This document shows positions 9,265 to 18,587 of a stretch of DNA of 28,865 nt, piece after piece. The DNA lies in contig MPUH01000936.1 in NCBI GenBank assembly GCA_001970955.1, positions 1 to 28,865 on the forward strand, in the 5' to 3' direction. A program made the position numbers and the translations under genes. The notes below the pieces were generated by a model. The model made no database searches. It was not told the origin of the DNA and was given only the letters and a program-made list of their open reading frames with translations. Source of the DNA: Stentor coeruleus (lineage: Eukaryota; Ciliophora; Heterotrichea; Heterotrichida; Stentoridae). Each line of letters opens with the position of its first letter. The first letter of the stretch is position 1.

Positions 9265-10263
9265 TTACTCAGCAAGCTTATCCTCCGGATTTTCTTCCTT
9301 TTTATTTTCTTGCGGCTCTGATTCTACTACCCCTTCATTTTTATTTTCCTCCTGTTTATCCATACCCTCCCCCTGTTCTTCTTCAAACAAATTATCTTTA
9401 TCCGGAGATTCCTTTTCAAACTTTGATTTTAGCATCAATCCAGGTGTTCCAGCTCTTGATGACTGTAAAATCCTACTAATCGAATTACTTTCCATCATAT
9501 TCCATGCTGATGGGGTATTAACTTTGCCTGAAGCTATAGTTAATTCTATAGTTTGTGCACGTTCAAGTTCCTTTTTATTATTCTGAAAACGTTTTATAAC
9601 CCTTTCCATTTCCATTCCACGTTTTCTTTTAAGCTCTTCATGAGTCCTTCTTAAACGATTTTTAAGACCTTCCATTTCAATTTCTTGTCTGTCTTCAACT
9701 TTAGCAAGTGCTTTTTTGACGAATTCTTTTTTCCTTATTTCAAGTGATGCTTGTTCATCTTTTTCTAAAGCTGCTAGTTCTTGGGATATTGAATGAGCTT
9801 TTAAATATTCTTCGATTTTCACAGCACTGTCTCGAGCTTTGAGTAAATCGATTTTTTTTTGTGATGGTTTTTGTTTTTCATTAAAAGCGGTTTCTGCAGA
9901 TTCTTTTATGGATTCTACTTCTTGTTCATGTTTGGTTCTTAGTTCTTCAATCTGTTTTCTACAACTTTCTTCGAAATCACTAAGTTCTTTTTCCCACATT
10001 TGATTGAACTCTTGGAAATCTTGAATATGACCTTGTTCAACTTCTTCTGTTTCTTTTTGTTGTCGTTGTTTGAGTTCTTGTTCTTTGTACTTAGCTTCTT
10101 CAACTTTTAGTTTGAGGATTTTCTGCTTAGCTTTTTCAGCATCGAGGTATTTGCCTTGGGCAACACATTTTTCTTTGAATGCAGTTAGGACCGCAATCAT
10201 TTCGGTTGGGTTACTTGCTTTGAAGTTAGAAAATGTGGAATTTAGACTATCGGTGGACTTCAT
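9265..10263 (-). CDS. Conserved-looking coiled-coil protein
   Basis: This encodes 332 residues. Residues 20-50 include GKYLDAEKAKQKILKLK. Residues 50-245 are coiled coil with features such as EFNQMWEKELSDFEESC, KPSQKKIDLLKARDSAVKI and RVIKRFQNNKKELERAQ. This pattern (a 'KY.EA..AK.rL' helix, a 'F...W...' segment, a 'kPs.....LL.lR' segment and a closing 'RfqN.k.Ele..Q' helix) matches a coiled-coil family I recall from many flagellated or ciliated protists, but I cannot name it. The last 85 residues are acidic and disordered, rich in E, K, N and D. The start is the first ATG. A role in cilia or cytoskeleton is inference. Confidence 0.85.
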   Translation of the reverse strand: MKSTDSLNSTFSNFKASNPTEMIAVLTAFKEKCVAQGKYLDAEKAKQKILKLKVEEAKYKEQELKQRQQKETEEVEQGHIQDFQEFNQMWEKELSDFEESCRKQIEELRTKHEQEVESIKESAETAFNEKQKPSQKKIDLLKARDSAVKIEEYLKAHSISQELAALEKDEQASLEIRKKEFVKKALAKVEDRQEIEMEGLKNRLRRTHEELKRKRGMEMERVIKRFQNNKKELERAQTIELTIASGKVNTPSAWNMMESNSISRILQSSRAGTPGLMLKSKFEKESPDKDNLFEEEQGEGMDKQEENKNEGVVESEPQENKKEENPEDKLAE

Positions 10264-10400
10264 ATTTTTTAAATATTTATGAGAAATTATTTTTTTGTAT
10301 AGAGATTATGGATTAGTTTTTTAGGTTTGTGGATATTAGATGTGATGTATAAAAGTTTTATATGATATAAGAAACAATATTTAATTACCTGATTTGACAA

Positions 10401-11780
10401 TTATAATAAGTTACATGCTTCTTTGCCTGTGGCAGACCTTAATTTGATGTTTCTAGCATCCTCGATAAGCTTAGCAAGTACTCTCATCCTATGTCCCAAT
10501 TTACTTATTCCAATTTTTTTCAGTAAATTATCGTCGATTGGATATCTTGAGTTCATTAACGAAACCATAAACTGTAAATCTTCATATCCAGCTTGTTCAA
10601 AAAGTTTCTGATACTTATCGAGTTTTAATAAAATAAGCCAGTCCCTTAGATTGCTTATTCCAGGTGTAAATGTGTGTTTAGGTTGGCAGCATTCCCATCC
10701 ACTATCAATAATACTTTTATTCACTTTATTCTGAGGTTTATTATGATCTTGTACCCCAGCTATCTGTTCTAATTTCATTAGTAACCTTGCTCTATGTCCA
10801 TGCTTTGCAATACCAACCTCTTCAAGGACTTCATGTGTAATCGGCATTATCGAAGTCATCTGAAAAATCATCATATCCATATCATCAAACCCTTCACAAA
10901 TAAGCAAATCCTTATAATTCAGCATTTTAATACCCCTCAAAAATTTCACAAGCTTTAAATCCTCGCTTTGACTAATCTGAATACTAACAGTTGTATCTTC
11001 ACTACCAAATTTCTGAGTTGGCATAACCTCATAAGAAAGGGAGACAAAAGAACTTTCTGTTATAGAAAAGTCCACAGATACAGAAGATTGTGAAAAACTG
11101 TATCGGCAACTGTTTCTCTCTTCATCACTAGAGTGAGCTTCAGGTATACAATGTAAAGGGTTTTTCAATGTTTTGTCTCTAGTATCCTCGAGGATTTTAA
11201 AAATCTCGCCGTTTTCGCATGCTGAGATTGGACTATTACCTTCTTTGTCTTCAATTGTACCTATTGCCCCATAGCTTAAAAGCAACTGCACACATTCTAA
11301 ATGTTCACATTGGACTGCACAATGCAAAGGTGTTCGTCCTAAGGTTGTGTCTTTAATATTAGGATCCGCACCATAGCTTAGCAGTAAACCCATCATTTTT
11401 TTATCTCCAATAAAGGCTGAGTGATGCAATGGTGTTTCTCCATCAACGGTCATACAATTAGGTTCAGCTTTATATTGAAGGAGCATTTCAGCTAGTTCTA
11501 GATCGGAGTTGTCAATGGCAATATGTAAAGGAGTTTCGCTTATAATATTTCCAATATTCGGATCAGCACCTTTGCCTAGTAAAAATTTCGATAATTCAAT
11601 TTGCCCACATTTTATGGAATTCGCTAATAGGGTCAAGCCAAGATGCTGGTCTCTGTAGTTTAACATTTCAGGATTGCTTTGAAGAAGTTCAGATATTTCT
11701 TTGATTTTACCTTCTTTACAACAGTTTTCATAGTAAGATTGAAAAGCATGTTTTTTTGACTTGGGTGTTGAGATTCTCAT
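10401..11780 (-). CDS. Ankyrin-repeat protein with two SAM domains
   Basis: This encodes 459 residues. Residues about 14-200 carry five to six ankyrin repeats (SETPLHIAIDNSDLELAEML, GETPLHHSAFIGDKKMMGLL, GRTPLHCAVQCEHLECVQLL). A Ser-rich linker covers about 205-270. Two SAM domains follow, at about 277-340 (ending HEVLEEVGIAKHGHRARLLM) and 365-442 (LRDWLILLKLDKYQKLFEQA, ending KKIGISKLGHRMRVLAKL). Both close with the typical G-[IV]-x-K-x-G-H-R helix. ANK plus tandem SAM is the layout of ANKS-type scaffold proteins, which build polymers or hold signalling partners. The exact partner cannot be told from sequence. Confidence 0.9.
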   Translation of the reverse strand: MRISTPKSKKHAFQSYYENCCKEGKIKEISELLQSNPEMLNYRDQHLGLTLLANSIKCGQIELSKFLLGKGADPNIGNIISETPLHIAIDNSDLELAEMLLQYKAEPNCMTVDGETPLHHSAFIGDKKMMGLLLSYGADPNIKDTTLGRTPLHCAVQCEHLECVQLLLSYGAIGTIEDKEGNSPISACENGEIFKILEDTRDKTLKNPLHCIPEAHSSDEERNSCRYSFSQSSVSVDFSITESSFVSLSYEVMPTQKFGSEDTTVSIQISQSEDLKLVKFLRGIKMLNYKDLLICEGFDDMDMMIFQMTSIMPITHEVLEEVGIAKHGHRARLLMKLEQIAGVQDHNKPQNKVNKSIIDSGWECCQPKHTFTPGISNLRDWLILLKLDKYQKLFEQAGYEDLQFMVSLMNSRYPIDDNLLKKIGISKLGHRMRVLAKLIEDARNIKLRSATGKEACNLL

Positions 11781-11819
11781 ATTTATTTTATATGAAATTT
11801 TAATAATAATGTCTGATTA

Positions 11820-11975
11820 TTAGGAATTAGAGGGTTTTCGCTTAGTTTTGCAGAAAGTGTATGCTTGTGAAGAGAAGGGTTTAGAGACCTTTATAGGCTT
11901 TCTAGAAAAAATATCCTTGCGGAGCTGTGGAATAGAGGCAGAATGATAAAGGGAATTATAAAGAAAAGGTTTCAT
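11820..11975 (-). CDS. Candidate 51-residue basic micro-protein
   Basis: A minus-strand ATG at 11975 opens 51 codons ending in TAA. The product starts MKPFLYNSLYHSASIPQLRK and ends in a basic tail (CKTKRKPSNS). The region is visibly richer in G and C than the surrounding intergenic DNA, as real coding sequence in this window tends to be. It sits 39 nt upstream of the ankyrin-SAM gene on the same strand. No GT donor is present that could splice it to that gene, so it is either a separate small gene or a long upstream ORF. No family was recognised. Confidence 0.45.
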   Translation of the reverse strand: MKPFLYNSLYHSASIPQLRKDIFSRKPIKVSKPFSSQAYTFCKTKRKPSNS

Positions 11976-12055
11976 ATAAAAATATTTACATTTTGGGTAT
12001 ATTCGAGTTAGGGTTTGTGAATTTTGCTAATCTGAAACTATAGTTTGTATAATTT

Positions 12056-12085
12056 TTGCGCGTGAAATTTTTATCGTTCGCGCAA
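12056..12085. repeat. Short inverted repeat with GC-rich arms
   Basis: TTGCGCG (12056-12062) and CGCGCAA (12079-12085) are perfect inverted arms around 16 nt. The arms are degraded in the second copy of this flank near 15040-15070 (ACGCGTG versus GTGTGCAA), so the structure is not kept there. Confidence 0.4.
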
Positions 12086-12252
12086 TTTTAGTAGAGTTAA
12101 ATTTTTGCATGTGTAATTCTGATATATGCAATTTTTAATTAATTTTAATATTTTAGTGTGTGAATTTTTAAGTATGGTTGCAAATAATTCATTTCATACA
12201 GACTTAAGAGCTTTGTTTAAAATAAATGCAAATAAATTATTTCAAAATTTCT

Positions 12253-12277
12253 CTTTACTGTGTTTATTACAGTAAAG
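12253..12277. repeat. Hairpin downstream of the MFS gene
   Basis: CTTTACTGT and ACAGTAAAG form a perfect 9-bp stem around a 7-nt loop (GTTTATT). It lies about 250 nt beyond the stop codon of the MFS gene. The homologous flank near 15310-15335 keeps the right arm but has a changed base in the left arm. A role in 3' end formation is possible but unproven. Confidence 0.4.
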
Positions 12278-12525
12278 CTAATTGCTAAAAAATTAGTAAA
12301 ATCCATAATTTAAAATTCTTACGACCTGTTGAATTTCTGAATGACTATACACAAAACTCAATCAATATCGCATTTATTATCATATCAAATTTCAAATCTC
12401 AAAAAAACTAACCTTTTAAATTTAAATTAAAAATTATACCAAAAGTCAAAATCTTCGTATCCAATTATAAACCTCCTACACCCTAAAAAAAAATGAATCC
12501 TAATCCTATTAATTCTAACTAAAGC

Positions 12526-13926
12526 CTAATGGAAATACATTTCTCCCAAAATCTGGCATTTCGACTTTCCCCTTGTCTCTATAAGATCCTTCCAAATATA
12601 GCATCCTCCAAAAGCCATACACAAGGAAAAGAAAAAAAAGCAATAATAAATTCCAAACATTTTAGTAAAAATTGGGAAAAGCCCAGAAACCACACAGATC
12701 ATAGTAAAGATCACAGTCGAACTAACACTAGCAATTTTCTCAATAAGTGCTTCTCCAATATAAGTCCACAATGTAGCTCCAAGACTAAACGCAAAAAACA
12801 CATAAAAAGCACTAATCAAAATAACCGCAAAAATAATATGAAAATTGAATAAAGTAACAATTCCAAGTAATAACATATCAACACTTAAACTTAATGTGCC
12901 AAATATCAATAAAGTTTTTCTTCCAAATTTATTTAATAAGAAAATACTAAGAAAGCATCCCATAAAAAATACAATCACAGTTATTATTGTATATATTCTT
13001 GCCATATAAGCACTTCCACCTAATTCTTCAAATATATAAGTTGAGTAAATTACAGCAGTATTAACTCCAGAGAGTTGTTGAATAATCCCAAGCATAATCC
13101 CATTTCTGAGCATTTTTTTGAATTTTTTTAATTTAAAAATTTCATAATAACTGTATTCTTTTTCCCCAGAACTGTTGATTTTAGAATCCTCTTTTGAGTT
13201 TCTATTAAATCTATTTATCCCCTTTTCTAAATCCTCATCATTATAGACTTGTCTTAAAGCGAGGATAGCTTCATCTTGTTTTTCATAACGCAGAAGCCAA
13301 AGAGGACTATCATGCTTGTTGCATAGTAAAAAGTAGCATAATTGATAGAAACTAAGGATTCCTGGGATAAAAAGCATGAAAATCCACCAGTTATTGAAAT
13401 TATTATTTTTATAGTCTGTTGTAGGTAACGGAAGTCCTAGAAAATATGCAAGAACAATACCAGTATTATTTGTTATTTGAATTATTGGCCCATAAGTTGG
13501 AATAAGTTCATCTGGGGTGATTTCGTTAATAAAAACAGGCCCAATAGTCAAAAAAAATCCTGAAGCTACACCTGTTATAAATCTTCCTACACCAAAAAGC
13601 AATGTTGATGGTAGGATTGCGATACAACTTCCAAAAAGCATCACAGCGTCCATAATCATTATCGAACCCCTTCTTCCGTATTTATTAGATAGAACCCCAG
13701 TGGCCATACCTCCAAAAATAGCACCAAATGGAACTAACGTACTAAAAAGTGTGACATAAAAATCTTGATTATCTCCCCAATCTAATGATGCACCGATGTT
13801 ATCCGCACATGTATTCATCACAGAAAGGGTGTAAGAGAATAAAAATCCACACATAGCAATATGCAAGACTGTAACGATTAAATATTTTTCCTTATATCCC
13901 ATATTAATTAATCTAGCATTGCTCAT
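12526..13926 (-). CDS. MFS sugar-porter family transporter
   Basis: From the ATG at 13926 (MSNARLINMGYKEKYLI) this encodes 466 residues with 12 membrane segments. The frame is open upstream to 14010, but those residues look like 5' flank. Sugar-porter signatures are present: NKYGRRGS in loop 2-3, GRFITGVASG, PVFINEITPDELIP, QQLSGVNTAVIYSTYIF in helix 7, NKFGRKTLL in loop 8-9 and ETRGKS after the last helix. The family moves hexoses or polyols by facilitated diffusion or proton symport; the substrate cannot be told. The sequence usually read as P.[IV]YxsE[IL]FP is here LWTYIGEALIEK, a divergent form. It is the one intact member of a local cluster, with two decayed copies to the right. Confidence 0.92.
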   Translation of the reverse strand: MSNARLINMGYKEKYLIVTVLHIAMCGFLFSYTLSVMNTCADNIGASLDWGDNQDFYVTLFSTLVPFGAIFGGMATGVLSNKYGRRGSIMIMDAVMLFGSCIAILPSTLLFGVGRFITGVASGFFLTIGPVFINEITPDELIPTYGPIIQITNNTGIVLAYFLGLPLPTTDYKNNNFNNWWIFMLFIPGILSFYQLCYFLLCNKHDSPLWLLRYEKQDEAILALRQVYNDEDLEKGINRFNRNSKEDSKINSSGEKEYSYYEIFKLKKFKKMLRNGIMLGIIQQLSGVNTAVIYSTYIFEELGGSAYMARIYTIITVIVFFMGCFLSIFLLNKFGRKTLLIFGTLSLSVDMLLLGIVTLFNFHIIFAVILISAFYVFFAFSLGATLWTYIGEALIEKIASVSSTVIFTMICVVSGLFPIFTKMFGIYYCFFFFSLCMAFGGCYIWKDLIETRGKSKCQILGEMYFH

Positions 13927-14129
13927 TAAATAAATTGATATATTATGTGATAGATGGAGACATTGAGTGTTTTTATGTAGGTGAAAAACCAGATAATATC
14001 CTATTAGCATGCATAAATATCATTTATCTTGTTGGGCTGAATGGATATCATAGAATGGAGTTGAATTATTTCTGGCTTGGTTTTGCCTTTTGTTTCAACC
14101 AAATCACAATAGCAATATACTTTTCCTAA

Positions 14130-14785
14130 TATCATATGCACCAAAGAAGAAAAAAGCATAATTTATCCCAAGATACTCTACCATTAAATAAAAATCTCAT
14201 ACTTAAAAACAAAAATAAAGTAGCAAAACTGATACAATAAACCTTGGGAACAAAAAAATAAACGCCCACCACCGATTAAAACTATTTGAATCATAATCCT
14301 CAGTAGGTAAAGGTAATCCAAAACTATATTCAAAAATTTAACCCAACATTAGTTGATATATTACCAATAGAATCACTTCATCAAGAGTATCTTCATTAAA
14401 AAAACTTACAGGAATTGTCATAAAAATCCCTGTAGCAATCTCAGATAAAAATCTATCAATATTAAAAATAGGTGTAAAAAGATATAACAGTAATCTCACT
14501 AGAATTCATCATAAGTATATAAGTAATCATCATAGATTTTCTTCCGTAATAATTCATCATTTTCCCAGCTATCATAGATCAAATAAGCATACCAACAGTG
14601 GCAATTGTACTGAAAACAGTAATAATTGTATTTTTCATGTCTTCCAAATTTAAAGATGCTGAAACGTTGTATATGATTTTAGGGATAAGGGATTTTTTAT
14701 ACCAAAGTTATCAGAAATGTTTAAAGACCTCAAGGGCGTAACAAATCATAAATCCCCAAGGACTATGTGCAGAGCTAGTTTTCAA
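14130..14785 (-). pseudogene. Decayed MFS transporter, N-terminal half
   Basis: Read on the minus strand this matches the first half of the intact neighbour. Around 14780-14720 it gives LALHIVLGGFMICYALEV (neighbour VLHIAMCGFLFSYTLSV). From about 14675 it gives VSASLNLEDMKNTIITVFST and then KMMNYYGRKSMMI. Around 14440 it gives DRFLSEIATGIFMTIPVSFF (neighbour GRFITGVASGFFLTIGPVF). Near 14320-14270 it gives LPTEDYDSNSFNRWWAFIF in shifted frames. A TGA interrupts the third helix region and there are further stops and frameshifts. The match fades at about 14130 after the residue equivalent to about 220, so the C-terminal half is missing. Protein identity with the neighbour is low, so the duplication is old or was already a divergent paralogue. 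Confidence 0.85.
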
Positions 14786-14981
14786 AATTTACCTAGAGAT
14801 ATTTCATTTTTTTTTATAAAAATCTTTTTTTCACCTGGATAGATGGATGAATTTCTTATGAAAAAGGTAGAGAAAATTGTTTTTTGTTTATTATGTGGCT
14901 AGGATTTGGTTAGTTTTTTGGATTTGTGCTCAAGTTTAAAATGCGCTTAAATGGGCAATAATGTATGTAGGATTATAATGA

Positions 14982-15560
14982 ATTCGAGTTAGGGTTTGTG
15001 CAATTTTACTAATCTAAAATTATAGTGTGTATAATTTTTACGCGTGAAATTTCTATCGTGTGTGCAATTTTAGTATAGTGAAATTCTTGCATTTGTTGTT
15101 CTGATACATGCAATTTTTAATTTAATTTTGGTANGTGTGTGCAATTTTAGTATAGTGAAATTCTTGCATTTGTTGTTCTGATACATGCAATTTTTAATTT
15201 AATTTTGGTATTTTAGTGTACAAATTTTCATAGTGTGGTTGAATAATTCATTTCATACAGACTTAAGAGCTTTGTTTTAAATAATTAAAAATAAATAATT
15301 TCAATATTTCTCTTACTATGTTTATTACAGTAAAATCCTATAATTAAAATGCTTAGTCCTGTTAAATTTCCGAATATTTATACACAATACTCAATCAATA
15401 TCACATTTATTATCATTTCAAATATCATAAAAAGCAGTACCTTTAAATCTACAATTATACCAAAAGCCAAAATCTTTGTATCCAACCACAAATCCTCCAG
15501 CTTCTTATTCACCTTTTCTAACCTAAAAATAAAGTCTAAATTTTACTATCTAATTTAAAC
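14982..15560. repeat. Second copy of the MFS 3' flank
   Basis: This is homologous to 12001-12525 in the same order and orientation, with many substitutions and small indels. It precedes the decayed C-terminal MFS fragment exactly as the first copy precedes the intact gene. It includes a perfect 76-bp direct duplication at 15058-15133 and 15135-15210 around an N at 15134. Confidence 0.85.
15058..15210. repeat. Perfect 76-bp direct repeat split by one N
   Basis: Positions 15058-15133 and 15135-15210 are identical over 76 bases, with the single undetermined base N at 15134 between them. The related flank at 12001-12525 has this segment only once. This is most likely an unmerged contig overlap and not a biological repeat. 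Confidence 0.85.
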
Positions 15561-15775
15561 CTAACAGAAATGCATATCCCAAAATCAGATTTTTCATCCT
15601 GTTCTAGTCAAATTAAGATCTCTCATAATATGCATCCCTCCAAAAACATACAAAAAGTAAGAAAAAATGCCAAAAACTTCAGAAAAAATATAGCCCACAC
15701 CAAAAATATCATCAAACTGATACTAACATTTTTCTCAGTCAACTCTGAACTCATAAGATAATTCTGAGAAAGATG
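15561..15775 (-). pseudogene. Decayed C-terminal fragment of an MFS transporter
   Basis: On the minus strand, from about 15755, it reads LMSSELTEKNVSISLMIFL, then VWAIFFLKFLAFFLTFCMFL and EGCIL before a TGA. The intact neighbour has IGEALIEKIASVSSTVIFTM and FFFFSLCMAFGGCYIW in the same places. It thus covers about the last 70 residues, with stops where the neighbour has sense codons. Upstream coding sequence (beyond about 15775) is gone. Its 3' flank is the copy at 14982-15560. It may be the missing C-terminal part of the copy at 14130-14785 after rearrangement, or a third copy. Confidence 0.8.
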
Positions 15776-16366
15776 CTAATTCACAATTTTTCGATATTGG
15801 GTAAACATCATATCAGAAAAAGTGCATTTTTGATATAAAAATGAATAAAAGATACTATACAAAATAAAACACCTATATATTATTAAAAACCAATATATAA
15901 ATTATAGTCTTTTATTAGGTTTTATAGCATTTTAGTAAAATATATGGATTATATAATCCATTCCGAACAAATATTGATATATTAGCGCATCTAAATTTCT
16001 AACAAAATGTTTTATCATTTTGATATTCAAATATGCAAACCTTATAAAACATACTAGTTTTCAATAAACCCCATAATCCTCTCCTAAACCTCAATTTCAC
16101 TTATTCCTACAGCAAACCTCATCTTCCTATTAACACCCTAACACCTAAAAATCCAAAAATAAACAATTTTATATTATATCTTTTATTATCTTAAATAAAC
16201 AATTATATAATACTTTATTTTCCTACTTCAAAAAATTGCTTACTAAAAATAAAGTTTCTACTTGATTATCATTAAAAAATATTTATTATCAATCATCAGA
16301 AATTTAAAATACCAGCATTCTATATTTTACCATATTTTATATGTTCCTATTTATATATTAATCAAA
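15776..16366. other. Intergenic region upstream of the VWA gene
   Basis: This AT-rich stretch becomes C-rich and G-poor on the plus strand from about 16060, as do the 5' flanks of other plus-strand genes here. No gene, RNA or repeat was recognised. Confidence 0.5.
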
Positions 16367-18241
16367 ATGAACTCAATTGACGAACAAAGAATAAAAATCA
16401 ATTCAAGCATCAACTCCAAAAAATCAGATTCATTCATTGTATCCCCAACTAAAAAAAAAAAATCTGTGCAATCAAAAACCCATAAATACAAAATCTTTTT
16501 ACCAATAAAAACATCACGTGCAACTAAAATTACTAATGAAACTGATAGGAATTTATTATTAACTACTAACAATACTTCAAACTCTGTTAGAACTAGTTCT
16601 GTAAATTCTTATGAAGCATATTCTCCCCAAAAACAAAAATTAAAAAAAAAAACCCACAATAATAGTATAAAACTAAATAACGATGAAAAATTAGCAAATA
16701 ATCTTTCAACAATTCCACAAGTTAAAGAAAGTATTATATCTTTTAGTATAAAACCTCTTTATACTAAAGTTATAGTAAATAAAGAGATTAAAGTCCCATG
16801 CATAATAACTTTAAAAAGCGATAATATCGATCTTGATTTTATTGAAAAAAATCGACTTATGCAAGATTTGATTTTTGTTATTGATGTATCAGGAAGTATG
16901 ATGGGAAATAAACTTGATTTGGTTAAATTAACAATAAAATTTATCCTTACTTTACTAAACCATCATGATAAAGTTAGTATTATAAGTTTTAGTGATAAAG
17001 CTACAATATTATGTCCACTTATAGCAATGACTAATGAAGGAAAAAGTATTGTAATTAAAATATTAAAATCTTTAAATGCTGATTCTGGTACAAACATAGA
17101 AAGTGGAGTTTATGCTGCATTAAATACCCTTGCTAATAGAAATACTAATATTCAAGTCGCTAATATTTTTTTACTAACTGATGGGCGTGATAACTTTCAT
17201 GATGATTTGAAAAAAAAGATTAAAAATTTAATACTTTTGTTTACACCAAAAATTAATCAGAACTTTAAAATTCATACATTCGGATATGGAAACGCTCATG
17301 ACTCAGAAACTTTAGTTCTTATAGCTGAATTAACGAAAGGCAATTTTTATTATATAGAAAATGAATCAGAAATTTGTATTTTATTTGCTAAATGTTTGGG
17401 AGAAATTGCGTCTTTACTTGCTTATGATATTAAATTATCAATGAGTATAAATAAATGCAATGCTCCTTTTAGTTTTTCATTGATGGACTCTGATCAAAGT
17501 GGTGGTTTTATTGCTATGCCGAATTTACTTTATGGTGATAAAAAAAATATAGTTTTTATACTTAATTTTACTCCTGTAGATGAAAGTTTTGAAGGGAAGA
17601 CTATAGTGCCAGTAGAAGCTCAGTGTAGTTTTACAATGATAAATGGTCAAAATATTACTAAAACAGCACAACTTATGATAAACTTTGCATCAAAGGGAGA
17701 AGAAATACAAAAAAATAAAGATGTTTTAGTAGAATATTATAGGGTAGATGGAGCTATGTGCTTAAAATCTGTTTTAGCGCTATCAGACGAAGGGAAATTT
17801 GATGAGGCCACACAACTTATTGGTTTATCAGTAGCAAAAATTTCTAGCTCAGAAGTGGCAGAAGAACCTTTAATAAAAGAATTACTTCTTGATTTAAGAA
17901 AATCAGAGAAAAGTGCTAATTCAAATTTATCTTGGCAATCAGGCGGACGTGCTTATGTAAATTCTACTGAAAGAAGTCATTCAAGAAAAGTAAGTAATAG
18001 AACACATTCTTATGATAACAGAACTCAAAGATTATATTCACAAAGGTTTTCTGCTGATTATAAAAGTTGTGACATAAGTGAAGTGACTAAACCTCAAAGT
18101 AATCAATTTGAGTTATTTGAAATATTAAAAAATGATTATCATGAAATCAAGAAACAGGATAAGAAAGTTGGATTTACAACAAAAGAGGAGAAAGTAAAAA
18201 AAAAACAGAGTTACAATAAATATAGGCTGGGGTCCTTTTAG
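16367..18241 (+). CDS. VWA-domain protein
   Basis: The ATG at 16367 (MNSIDEQRIK) gives 624 residues; the frame is open further upstream only from a non-ATG codon in AT-rich flank. Residues 1-120 are basic, S/T-rich and disordered. Residues about 166-370 are a von Willebrand factor A domain with a complete metal-ion-dependent adhesion site: D173-x-S175-x-S177 (IDVSGSM), T242 (SGTNIESG) and D272 (LLTDGRD). A second folded region follows (about 370-530), and the tail is S/R/K-rich. Intracellular VWA proteins of this layout in ciliates, plants and fungi often sit in ubiquitin or secretion pathways, but no RING or U-box is visible here. There is no signal peptide or membrane segment. It ends in TAG. 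Confidence 0.9.
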   Translation: MNSIDEQRIKINSSINSKKSDSFIVSPTKKKKSVQSKTHKYKIFLPIKTSRATKITNETDRNLLLTTNNTSNSVRTSSVNSYEAYSPQKQKLKKKTHNNSIKLNNDEKLANNLSTIPQVKESIISFSIKPLYTKVIVNKEIKVPCIITLKSDNIDLDFIEKNRLMQDLIFVIDVSGSMMGNKLDLVKLTIKFILTLLNHHDKVSIISFSDKATILCPLIAMTNEGKSIVIKILKSLNADSGTNIESGVYAALNTLANRNTNIQVANIFLLTDGRDNFHDDLKKKIKNLILLFTPKINQNFKIHTFGYGNAHDSETLVLIAELTKGNFYYIENESEICILFAKCLGEIASLLAYDIKLSMSINKCNAPFSFSLMDSDQSGGFIAMPNLLYGDKKNIVFILNFTPVDESFEGKTIVPVEAQCSFTMINGQNITKTAQLMINFASKGEEIQKNKDVLVEYYRVDGAMCLKSVLALSDEGKFDEATQLIGLSVAKISSSEVAEEPLIKELLLDLRKSEKSANSNLSWQSGGRAYVNSTERSHSRKVSNRTHSYDNRTQRLYSQRFSADYKSCDISEVTKPQSNQFELFEILKNDYHEIKKQDKKVGFTTKEEKVKKKQSYNKYRLGSF

Positions 18242-18587
18242 AAAATAGAAAATTAGTAGATAAAATTAGTTAAAAAATTATGATACTCATAGTTTATTAA
18301 TAGTTTTATATTGTATAAATGCTCAAAGGTTTAGTATTAAATTTGGTTTAAGTAAAAAGCCTTATGGCAAATAATAATTTTTGAAATGAGATAATCTAGG
18401 AAAATTTTAAAGATATCAATACCTATTTGTAATGGAAGCAACTAATTTATAATCGTTTCCAAATATCATTTCGTTTGTAAGCTAATATATACAGAATTAT
18501 TAAAGGCATCAATAAAAGATTTTCAGACCAAAACTATTTAAGTTGATTGTAATATATCAAGAATTACTATTTATAATTTCTAAATCT
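18242..18587. other. Intergenic region, no gene seen
   Basis: This 346 nt AT-rich gap lies between two plus-strand genes. I see no open frame, RNA or repeat in it. Confidence 0.5.

Larger units (their letters stand above)
12001..12525. repeat. 3' flank of the MFS gene, copy 1 of a duplicated segment
   Basis: This non-coding stretch is clearly homologous, base by base with scattered changes, to 14982-15560. Both begin ATTCGAGTTAGGGTTTGTG and both run into the 3' end of an MFS coding region on the minus strand. The match therefore records a duplication of the gene together with its downstream DNA. The left part is G- and T-rich, the right part C-rich. Confidence 0.85.

Noticed and set aside
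12529..12852. Plus-strand frame of 107 codons opposite the MFS gene
   Set aside because: It is antisense to a gene with clear sugar-porter motifs.
13935..14129. Plus-strand frame of 64 codons between the MFS gene and its relic
   Set aside because: It overlaps the MFS 5' region in antisense and has no recognisable protein features.
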